Shown here piece by piece: positions 1 to 5,214 of a stretch of DNA of 5,238 bases. Position 1 is the first letter of the stretch, and every line of letters starts with the position of its first letter. This DNA comes from JBDRGC01 sp043818215 (GTDB taxonomy: Bacteria; Chloroflexota; Anaerolineae; Anaerolineales; UBA11858). The position numbers were made by a program, and so were the translations under genes. The notes below the pieces were generated by a model. The model made no database searches. It saw nothing but the letters and a program-made list of their open reading frames with translations, and had not been told where the DNA came from. The stretch lies in the NCBI GenBank assembly GCA_043818215.1, contig JBDRGC010000181.1, positions 1 to 5,238 of the forward strand, read 5' to 3'.

Positions 1-118
1 CTCCTGCCTCCTACCTCCTGCCTCCTACCTCCTGCCTCCTGCCTCCTACCTCCTGCCTCCTGCCTCCCAGTCTCCCTGGCTCCCAGTCTCCCTAGTCCCT
101 AGCTCCCTAGCTCCCCAG
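1..118. repeat. Heptanucleotide tandem array, C-rich on + strand, cut by window start
   Basis: Positions 1-63 are nine unbroken 7-bp units, CTCCTGC or CTCCTAC. From 64 to 118 the array degenerates into 7- to 9-bp relatives such as CTCCCAG, TCCCTAG and CTCCCTAG. The last units overlap the 3' end of the Nudix-APH gene, and a CTCCCTAG unit supplies its TAG stop (107-109, read on the minus strand). The C-rich polarity matches the right arms of the other three arrays, so this is probably the right arm of a two-armed spacer whose left part lies outside the window. No gene or promoter is visible in it. Confidence 0.93.
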
Positions 119-1435
119 CACCTTGCGAAGCGCATTGGGTAACATACGCTCCATTTCCCATTTGTTTTCCATGTTTGGAATTATCAGGCGATGGTAAATC
201 AGGGCATGATGAATTGGGGATAATAATTGCGCCAGTTCGAATATGTCTATAAGCTGACCCATAGGGGCAAACTGGCTCCAGGGTTCCAGATAGGCTTGAC
301 GCAGTTGAGAGTAGGCCCCGGGGCTGTCGGGCAGATCGAAAGCTACCTCCACTAAGAAAAACCAGGTGCTTAGAAATGGATGCGAAATCGAACAGTCGGA
401 CCAATCGATAAAAGCGTAATTTTCTCCGTTGAGTAACACCTGCCCAGACCAGAAATCGCCGTGCTCTAACGAAACGGGGATAGGACTCTCTTTTAGTTGC
501 GCACTGATATCCTTGAATACCGTCCCCAGTTCTTGTAGGTGGGCGATTTCGTCTCCCGAGAGGCCCAATTGCCCTTGTTGCAGCATGGCCGTATCGGACA
601 GCAAATCGTCAATCCAGGCCGGGAAGTTTTCCAGGCGGCGGTCGGGGACGCCAAGAGCTAAGAGTGATTCCACGCGGCTGGTGAGATCAAGTTGCAGTTG
701 AGCGAAGCGTCGGGCGGCATTTCCCCAAGCCTCGATATCGGATGTCTCGGTGAGTGATTGCTTCCCAATGCTATCCATCAGGAACCAGTGCTTATCAGGT
801 TCGATTGCCAACACGCGGGGGACGCGGCCTGGGAGCCATTCTGCCAGAGCGTGAGTGAGTTGCGGCTCGAAGTGGAACATGCCAGGCACAGCCTTGAAGT
901 AGAGCGTCCCTTTGTCGGTGGGTATTTTCCATAGGGATGCCCGCTGCCAGGAGCGGATTTGCTCTATCGGCGCGGCAACGTGTAATCCGAGACGGGTAAG
1001 TTGAACGTCTATCCAGGTCTGAGCTTGTGCTAGCCAGCCCGGCAAATACCAGGGGGCACGGTTCTCGGGGATGGGACTGGTTTCGATGAAATGGAACCAC
1101 TCACAAATTACGTCCCGCTGCTCGTTTTTGGGCAGGGTGTCAATCTCCTGACCGGTGAACCAGCGGGCATGATCTGGTAAAACATCGGGGGGAGAATGGT
1201 TCACCAAAGCGTAATAGAAGCGGGTCTTGTCATCACTACTGGCATCAACGATAGCCACACAATTCAGGGTAGTGACTGCCATCCCAAAACGCTCTCGGAC
1301 GGCCCGGTTGATATGGCCCACATCCTGCCAGAAGTGTTGTCCGGTAAAAGTGAAGCCAGGAAGTACCCAGCCCATCCCAGTTTCGAACAGGAGCACAGTT
1401 ACGTTATGTGTGAGAATGGTGATGTGTTTACTCAT
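107..1435 (-). CDS. Degenerate Nudix-like domain fused to an APH/choline-kinase-like phosphotransferase domain
   Basis: The protein has 442 residues. Residues 1-115 resemble a Nudix hydrolase: GWVLPGF near 22-28, RFYYALV near 72-78 and ARWFTGQEIDTLP at 90-102 sit where Nudix proteins have the LPGG strand, a core strand and the W..EE.. segment. The Nudix box is eroded: the expected GE reads GQ (32-33) and REVREE-like residues read RAVRER (44-49), so hydrolysis is doubtful. Residues about 150-440 look like an APH/choline kinase: Lys181 and Glu190 are candidate nucleotide-site residues, EHGDFWSGQ (324-332) is the catalytic loop with Asp327, and FIDWSD (342-347) carries metal-ligand Asp344. The canonical HxDxxxxN loop ends in Gln332 instead of Asn. 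The substrate is unknown. The start is the first ATG. An in-frame TTG at 1531 would add 32 residues encoded mostly by heptad repeats (NLQSPIS-like) and is rejected. No Shine-Dalgarno is visible, because upstream is pyrimidine-rich array. The C-terminal GS and stop come from array 1. Confidence 0.8.
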   Translation of the reverse strand: MSKHITILTHNVTVLLFETGMGWVLPGFTFTGQHFWQDVGHINRAVRERFGMAVTTLNCVAIVDASSDDKTRFYYALVNHSPPDVLPDHARWFTGQEIDTLPKNEQRDVICEWFHFIETSPIPENRAPWYLPGWLAQAQTWIDVQLTRLGLHVAAPIEQIRSWQRASLWKIPTDKGTLYFKAVPGMFHFEPQLTHALAEWLPGRVPRVLAIEPDKHWFLMDSIGKQSLTETSDIEAWGNAARRFAQLQLDLTSRVESLLALGVPDRRLENFPAWIDDLLSDTAMLQQGQLGLSGDEIAHLQELGTVFKDISAQLKESPIPVSLEHGDFWSGQVLLNGENYAFIDWSDCSISHPFLSTWFFLVEVAFDLPDSPGAYSQLRQAYLEPWSQFAPMGQLIDIFELAQLLSPIHHALIYHRLIIPNMENKWEMERMLPNALRKVLGS

Positions 1436-1442
1436 GGTGGTT

Positions 1443-1599
1443 GGAGATTGGAGACTTGAGATTGGAGATTGGAGATTAGAGATTGGAGATTGGAGATTAG
1501 GAGCCAGGTTAGGAGTTAGGTGTAGTCCCAAATTCCTGATTCCTGATCCCTGATCCCTGATCCCTAGTCCCTAGCCCCTAGTTCCCAATCCCTAGCTCC
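1443..1599. repeat. Two-armed heptad array between HlyD and Nudix-APH genes
   Basis: The left arm is eight in-phase heptads at 1443-1498, mostly GGAGATT with variants GGAGACT, TGAGATT and AGAGATT. A looser G-rich stretch (1499-1526) follows. The right arm is nine in-phase heptads at 1534-1596: TCCTGAT twice, CCCTGAT twice, then CCCTAGT/CCCTAGC units with one TCCCAAT. The right arm overlaps the last codons of the HlyD gene (1578-1599) and supplies its TAG stop. The CCCTAG units place TAG in all three minus-strand frames (complement triplets at 1564, 1571 and 1578) and, because CTAG is palindromic, in all three plus-strand frames (1565, 1572, 1579). The left arm ends 7 bp before the Nudix-APH start codon and leaves it without a purine-rich ribosome binding site. 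Confidence 0.93.
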
Positions 1600-2969
1600 A
1601 CATCCGCCGGCATTCCAGGCTTGAGCTTGCCATCGGGGTCGCTGACTGCCAGCTCGACGGCGAATACGGTTGTGCGGCGGCCTTCGGGGGTTTGCACATT
1701 GCGAGGGGTGAACTCGGCTTTGTCGGCGATGCGTACCACGGTGGCAGAGAAAGTTTCACCGGGGAAGGAGTCCACGGTTACATCTACCTTGTCACCCAGT
1801 CGGATCTCGCCGTAACGGTCTTCGGGGACATAAACGGTGATAGATAACTCGTCCAATTGTCCCAGTGTCATGGCTGTGCCGCCGGGTTTGATAACTTCTC
1901 CCGGTTCGATATTGCGGCTCAACACCACACCTGCAACCGAGACCCTAATCACCAGTTTCTCCATTTGGACGTCCAGCAGGTCAAGTTCAGTTTGAGCCTG
2001 AGCGATAGCTTTTTCAGCCTGAGTGATGCTGGCCTCGATCTGAGCAGCGTTGGCCTCGGCTTGCTGCCAGACCGTCTGAGCGGCCTTCACTTGAAGAGAT
2101 TCTTTGCCGGTCAGGAGTTGATTCCAACGATCCAGGGAGGTTTCGTATCGCTCCCGGGCCACAGCTAAACGTGCCCGGGCTTCGAGAACGTCGGATGCGG
2201 CCGTATCGGAGAGCATCTGAGTGTATGCCGATTGGGCGGCCTCCAATTCGGCTTTTGTGCTGTCGAATTGGTCTTGCGCGTGGGTTTCCAGTTGCTCATC
2301 TCCCTGGGCCTGAGCGCGGGTCAACACATCCTGCGCCACCAGGAAGGCTGCCTGGGCATCTGAGAGCCGGGCTTCGGCCTCGACCACATCGGCGTTGCTG
2401 GCATCCTGAATGACACGCTCGAAGTTGGCGCGCTCGACTTTCAAGGCCTCTTCGGCTGCCTGCACTTCGGTTTCCGCCGAGACAAGCTGCTCCGATTTCT
2501 CGAAATACCAGATCGGCTGCTCGAACTCATCAGGGCGGTCTTCACCCCAGGCGGCGACTCGACCTGGCAGCTCTGCGAAGCGGGCTGCGTAGACTGCCAG
2601 GTCATACTGCGCCTGTGCGGTGCTGATCGCGGCTTGCGCGCTTACCCGGGATGCAATCACCACCCCCAGGTTGGCCTCAGCAGCTTCAAGACCGGCTTCG
2701 GCGCGCCCTCTTTGAGCCTGGAGAAGTTCATCGTCCAGGGTAAAGAGAATATCTCCGCTCTGTACCAAATCGCCCTCCGCCGCCAAAACTTCGACAATGC
2801 GGCCACCTACTTCAGGCGCGATGGTCACTTCAGTTGTCTCCACCGTGCCCGAGGCGTTGAGCGCCCCAGTTTCATCAACGGCAATCACGTTGAGGTAATA
2901 ATAAGCGCTCACAGCTATGATGGCGAGGATCACAATTATGGGGATAAAACGTTTGATGTTTTTAGGCAT
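1578..2969 (-). CDS. HlyD/YbhG-family periplasmic adaptor (membrane fusion) subunit of an ABC exporter
   Basis: The 463-residue protein is membrane-anchored by one N-terminal segment (about 9-27) after a basic MPKNIKR start. Residues 38-80 form the first half of a biotinyl-lipoyl-like domain (TIAPEVGGRIVEVLAAEGD), residues 81-335 are an Ala/Glu/Gln-rich coiled coil, and residues 336-371 are the second lipoyl half (VAGVVLSRNIEPGEVI). Residues 372-460 are the beta-barrel and membrane-proximal part, including FTPRNVQTPEG (420-430), typical of YbhG-like adaptors. Such proteins link an inner-membrane pump to the envelope exit path. At about 255 residues the coiled coil is much longer than in YbhG-type proteins of roughly 330 residues, and a Pro/Trp-rich stretch (133-157) interrupts it. 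A good ribosome site, AAAGGAG six bases before ATG, fixes the start. The final LGIGN and TAG stop are heptad-array sequence, so the tail is probably not conserved. The spacer after the permease gene is 141 bp, and co-transcription with it is likely but unproven. Confidence 0.93.
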   Translation of the reverse strand: MPKNIKRFIPIIVILAIIAVSAYYYLNVIAVDETGALNASGTVETTEVTIAPEVGGRIVEVLAAEGDLVQSGDILFTLDDELLQAQRGRAEAGLEAAEANLGVVIASRVSAQAAISTAQAQYDLAVYAARFAELPGRVAAWGEDRPDEFEQPIWYFEKSEQLVSAETEVQAAEEALKVERANFERVIQDASNADVVEAEARLSDAQAAFLVAQDVLTRAQAQGDEQLETHAQDQFDSTKAELEAAQSAYTQMLSDTAASDVLEARARLAVARERYETSLDRWNQLLTGKESLQVKAAQTVWQQAEANAAQIEASITQAEKAIAQAQTELDLLDVQMEKLVIRVSVAGVVLSRNIEPGEVIKPGGTAMTLGQLDELSITVYVPEDRYGEIRLGDKVDVTVDSFPGETFSATVVRIADKAEFTPRNVQTPEGRRTTVFAVELAVSDPDGKLKPGMPADVELGIGN

Positions 2970-2975
2970 GGTTGT

Positions 2976-2982
2976 CTCCTTT
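2976..2982 (-). promoter_or_regulatory. Ribosome binding site of the HlyD gene, abutting the repeat hairpin
   Basis: Read on the minus strand this is AAAGGAG, six bases before the ATG at 2969-2967, a strong Shine-Dalgarno match. The first base of the inverted-repeat stem (2983) is directly next to it. A folded stem could therefore affect ribosome access; that is inference. Confidence 0.85.
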
Positions 2983-3111
2983 AGAGATTGGAGATTAGAG
3001 ATTGGAGATTGGAGATTGGAGATTGGGGAGTGGAGAGTGGAGATTGGGGAGTGGAGATTGGGGATTGGGGATTATTAGCCTGTAATCTCTAATCTCTAAT
3101 CTCCAATCTCT
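2983..3111. repeat. 28-bp inverted repeat (27 of 28 matching) bracketing the permease-HlyD spacer
   Basis: The left arm 2983-3010 and the right arm 3084-3111 are reverse complements except at one position, and enclose a 73-base loop. In the minus-strand transcript the stem starts at the last base of the permease TAA stop and ends next to the HlyD AAAGGAG site. No U-run follows, so it is not a classical intrinsic terminator. It could instead stabilise or process the mRNA, or modulate HlyD translation; this is inference. Shifted pairings by multiples of seven bases are also possible. Confidence 0.88.
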
Positions 3112-3119
3112 TAATCTAA
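2983..3119. repeat. Two-armed heptad array between permease and HlyD genes
   Basis: The left arm is 13 unbroken in-phase heptads (2983-3073, exactly 91 bp): AGAGATT and GGAGATT units, then GGGGAGT, GGAGAGT and GGGGATT variants. A ten-base AT-rich centre (3074-3083) follows. The right arm is four inverted heptads, AATCTCT, AATCTCT, AATCTCC and AATCTCT (3084-3111), with a diverged AATCTAA-like unit after one extra T, running into the permease stop codon. The array thus fills the whole spacer from permease stop to HlyD ribosome site. Confidence 0.95.
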
Positions 3120-4244
3120 ATGCTTATGAAAACGCAAGGCTGCGGCGGTCATCAACACGGTACCGAAAACCACCAAAGCGATAATTTCGGTTTGCAGAGA
3201 TTCGACCCCCACGCCTTTGAGCATCAAAGAGCGGATGATGACCAGGTAATAGCGCAGGGGAATCAGGGTGGAAACCCATTGCAGCCATTCGGGCATAGCT
3301 TCGATGGGAAAGATATAACCAGATAGGAAAATTGCCGGCAGCATGGTGGCAAAAACTGTGATCATAGCCTCCTGCTGGGTTTTCGCCATGGTCGAAGCCA
3401 GCAGACCAATCCCCAGGCTGGTGAGCAAGAACAAGCCCGATAGCACCAGGAGCAGCCCCATACTGCTGTGCATAGGAACACCAAACCACCACGAGCCGAT
3501 GAGTAACGATTCCAGGGTGTTGAACAGAGCAATGGCTGTGTAGGGGAGAATCTTGCCGATGATGAGTTCCCAGGGACGGATGGGGGTGACAATAAGCTGC
3601 TCCATGGTGCCGCGTTCCCGTTCTCTGACCACCGCTGTCGCGGTCAGCACCGCCGTCACCATGTAGAGAATATTGCCTATCAAGCCGGGTATCATAAAGT
3701 AAGCGTCATCTAGGTCGGGGTTGTACCAAACCTGGGTGCGGATTTCGAGCGGCAGTTCGATCGCGTCAGCCATTCCCTCTCGTTCGAGACGCTGCATTTG
3801 CAAGTCTGTGGCATATTGACTGCCAATCTGCTGCGCGGCTGAGAGTGCGGTGGATGCTGCGGTTGCCTCCGTGCCGTCAAAGACAAACATTACCGCGGCC
3901 TGTTCTTCCCCGCGCAGTTTTGTGCCGTAATCTGGCGGAATTATCAATCCCACTCTGGCATCACCATCATCAATAAGCTGCCGGATTGCGGCTTCAGAAT
4001 CCACTTCGTATTCGATCAAAAAATAATCTGAGGCCCGAAAAGCATCCAAGAAACCCCGCGCCGCGGTACTCCGATCTTGATCGAAGACGACCAGGGAGAG
4101 ATTGCGCACATCGTTAGTAGCAGCGTATCCCAGCAGGAAAAGCTGCATAACCGGGATCAGCAAGGCGATGACCAGAGTGCGCGGGTCACGCCAGATTTGG
4201 ATGAATTCTTTGCGGATGAGGGCGATGAGGCGGGTGTTGAACAT
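3111..4244 (-). CDS. ABC-2 type transporter permease (YhhJ/YbhR-like exporter subunit)
   Basis: The 377-residue inner-membrane protein has the ABC-2 exporter layout: a cytoplasmic amphipathic start (IRKEFIQIWRDPRT, 10-23), TM1 about 24-42, a large extracytoplasmic domain about 43-182, then five further membrane segments near 184-205, 229-252, 262-285, 292-315 and 351-371. The segment VVRERERGTMEQLIVTPIRP (205-224) is the conserved ABC-2 signature after TM2, and FLSGYIFPIEAMPEWLQ (306-322) with LIPLRYYLVIIRSL (327-340) is also typical. YhhJ/YbhR-like relatives work with an ATPase and a HlyD adaptor to export drugs or other hydrophobic compounds; the substrate cannot be read here. The downstream HlyD gene supports this, but no ATPase gene is in the window. 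The start is the ATG at 4244, with GGAG six bases upstream. A TTG at 4277 would add eleven residues partly from the repeat array and is rejected. The TAA stop touches the next array. Confidence 0.94.
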   Translation of the reverse strand: MFNTRLIALIRKEFIQIWRDPRTLVIALLIPVMQLFLLGYAATNDVRNLSLVVFDQDRSTAARGFLDAFRASDYFLIEYEVDSEAAIRQLIDDGDARVGLIIPPDYGTKLRGEEQAAVMFVFDGTEATAASTALSAAQQIGSQYATDLQMQRLEREGMADAIELPLEIRTQVWYNPDLDDAYFMIPGLIGNILYMVTAVLTATAVVRERERGTMEQLIVTPIRPWELIIGKILPYTAIALFNTLESLLIGSWWFGVPMHSSMGLLLVLSGLFLLTSLGIGLLASTMAKTQQEAMITVFATMLPAIFLSGYIFPIEAMPEWLQWVSTLIPLRYYLVIIRSLMLKGVGVESLQTEIIALVVFGTVLMTAAALRFHKHLD

Positions 4245-4250
4245 ACTTGG

Positions 4251-4254
4251 CTCC
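4251..4254 (-). promoter_or_regulatory. Ribosome binding site deciding the permease start
   Basis: Read on the minus strand this is GGAG (within ACGGAG), six bases before the ATG at 4244-4242. It favours that ATG over the in-frame TTG at 4277, which lies inside the heptad array and upstream of this site. Confidence 0.75.
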
Positions 4255-4258
4255 GTGG

Positions 4259-4489
4259 GGCGGGAGGCAAGAGGCAAGAGGCGGGAGGCAGGAGGCAGGA
4301 GGCGGGAGGCGGGAGGCGGGAAGCGAGTGGCGAGTGGCGAGCGGTGAGTGGCGGGTGGCGGGTGGCAGGAGGCAGGAGGCAGGAGGCGGGAGGCAGGAGG
4401 CGGGAGGAGGGAGGCGGTGGGCGGTGGGCGGATGGCGGGGGGCGGTGGGCGGATGGCGGATGGCGGGTGGCGGGTGGCGGGTGGCGGAA
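4259..4489. repeat. Left arm of the largest array: 33 unbroken G-rich heptads
   Basis: The arm is exactly 231 bp, 33 units of seven with no phase break. Units occur in blocks: GGCGGGA, GGCAAGA and GGCAGGA (4259-4321), GGCGAGT-like (4322-4349), GGCGGGT (4350-4363), GGCAGGA/GGCGGGA (4364-4412), GGCGGTG and GGCGGAT (4413-4461), GGCGGGT (4462-4482) and GGCGGAA. The most conserved part is GGCG or GGCA followed by three variable bases. It lies between tetR and the permease and contains no gene; the long open frames through it exist only because the repeat lacks stop codons. No promoter is recognisable in it. Confidence 0.96.
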
Positions 4490-4500
4490 CTTACGTTTTT

Positions 4501-4556
4501 CGCCATTCGCCATTCGCCATTCGCCACCCGCCATTCGCTATTCGCCTCCCGCCTCA
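4501..4556. repeat. Right, inverted arm of the tetR-permease array: 8 heptads
   Basis: Eight in-phase units run CGCCATT three times, CGCCACC, CGCCATT, CGCTATT, CGCCTCC and CGCCTCA. On the minus strand they read as GGCGAAT/GGCGGGT, the same family as the left arm in inverted orientation, separated from it by an 11-base centre (4490-4500). Against the left arm's last units the GGCG and CGCC parts pair in almost every unit, giving a long imperfect GC-clamped hairpin. The arm overlaps the last codons of tetR and supplies its TAG stop (4538-4540) from a CGCTATT unit. Confidence 0.93.
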
Positions 4557-5149
4557 AGAATCCCGTGCAAAAGAATATCTACATAATAATCTATTGCGTT
4601 GTCACGAAATTCGGGGGGAGCAGCTTCGCCAATTATAATTTCTGCCAGGTGATAGGAAAAGAACAAACCCACGAAAGCGCGGATCAACATTGGGGGCGGG
4701 ATCGTGCGCAGGCTGCCTTCGGCTTCAGCAATCCGCTGGACTATCTGCATGCCGCGCGGAAAAGTGGTTTTGAAGAGTTCGTGGGTGTGGGCACTTTTGA
4801 ATTCGACGATTTCGATGAACATCAAGTTCAAAAAATGGGGTTTGCGGTTGATGGCCGTCAGCATTTGGTTGGCGGCATCGCGTACTAATTCCTCGATAGT
4901 GTCACCTTGAGCCGACTCGATGGCGGGGAGCATTTCCAGGTAGGGATGATTTTCGAGAAATACTGTCCGGAAGACATCTTCTTTGCTGTCGAAGTGATTG
5001 TAGATTCCGCCCAGTGCAATGCCAGCATCTTTGGCGATCTGCCGCATAGATGTGCCGTGGTACCCCTGCGTGATGAAAAGCTCGTGGGCCACCTCGACGA
5101 TTGCCGAACGGGTGAGTTCTCCTTTGGGTGTTGTCGTTGCTGCGCTCAT
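4538..5149 (-). CDS. TetR/AcrR-family transcriptional repressor
   Basis: The 203-residue protein is of normal TetR length. The DNA-binding domain lies at about 13-60: TRSAIVEVAHELFITQGYHG, then the helix-turn-helix around SMRQIAKDAGIALGGIYNHF (34-53) and the typical SKEDVF (55-60). The remainder (about 65-200) is a helical ligand-binding and dimerisation domain with no conserved ligand motif I can name. The start is fixed by AGGAG (complement at 5156-5160) six bases before ATG. The gene has its own strong promoter overlapped at the transcription start by a palindrome, so autorepression is likely. Being the first gene before an ABC-2 permease and a HlyD protein, it probably controls the exporter. 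No separate promoter is evident in the 293-bp repeat-filled gap, so readthrough from the tetR promoter is the simplest model (inference). The last residues AGGE and the TAG stop are encoded by heptad repeats. Confidence 0.94.
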   Translation of the reverse strand: MSAATTTPKGELTRSAIVEVAHELFITQGYHGTSMRQIAKDAGIALGGIYNHFDSKEDVFRTVFLENHPYLEMLPAIESAQGDTIEELVRDAANQMLTAINRKPHFLNLMFIEIVEFKSAHTHELFKTTFPRGMQIVQRIAEAEGSLRTIPPPMLIRAFVGLFFSYHLAEIIIGEAAPPEFRDNAIDYYVDILLHGILEAGGE

Positions 5150-5166
5150 GTGATGCTCCTGTTTAT

Positions 5167-5178
5167 GAACGTACGTTC
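5167..5178. promoter_or_regulatory. Probable TetR operator palindrome GAACGTACGTTC
   Basis: This is a perfect 12-bp palindrome. With the -10 box at 5186-5191, transcription should begin near 5179, so the palindrome covers about +1 to +12. Bound repressor would block initiation or early elongation. The size, symmetry and position fit TetR-family self-regulation; that this TetR binds it is inferred. Confidence 0.8.
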
Positions 5179-5214
5179 GTTTGTTATTCTACGGGAAAAC
5201 GCGGGCGGTGTCAA
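5179..5214 (-). promoter_or_regulatory. Sigma70-type promoter of tetR
   Basis: On the minus strand a perfect TTGACA (-35, complement at 5209-5214) is followed by a 17-base spacer and TAGAAT (-10, complement at 5186-5191; five of six consensus bases). The predicted start is near 5179, about 30 bases before the tetR ATG. Confidence 0.85.

Noticed and set aside
1..118. CRISPR array
   Set aside because: Units are contiguous 7-mers without unique spacers, and no cas genes are present.
429..701. Plus-strand open frame inside the Nudix-APH gene, and similar small frames within the HlyD, permease and tetR genes
   Set aside because: They are antisense or alternate-frame shadows with no recognisable domain or ribosome site, inside genes with clear family motifs.
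1436..1531. 32-residue N-terminal extension of the Nudix-APH protein from a TTG
   Set aside because: It is mostly heptad-repeat sequence (NLQSPIS-like) and the first ATG immediately precedes the recognisable domain.
2983..3073. Triplex (H-DNA) forming polypurine tract
   Set aside because: The GGAGATT units contain thymines in every repeat, so the strand is not a continuous polypurine run.
4245..4277. Eleven-residue extension of the permease from a TTG
   Set aside because: It lies partly in the repeat array, while the ATG at 4244 has a well-spaced GGAG.
4490..4556. Rho-independent terminator after tetR
   Set aside because: The inverted arms can fold into a GC-rich stem, but no U-run follows on the transcript, so a classical intrinsic terminator is not supported.
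4157..4557. Long minus-strand open frames rich in Pro/Ser/Cys/His (PPASCLLPPAS-like)
   Set aside because: They are translations of the stop-free GGCGGGA/GGCAGGA heptad array in different frames; they show only period-7 low complexity and have no ribosome site.
4247..4888. Plus-strand open frames of Gly/Arg/Trp/Glu-rich repeats running into the tetR region
   Set aside because: They read the same heptad array on the opposite strand and continue antisense through tetR, which has clear TetR homology, a ribosome site and a promoter.
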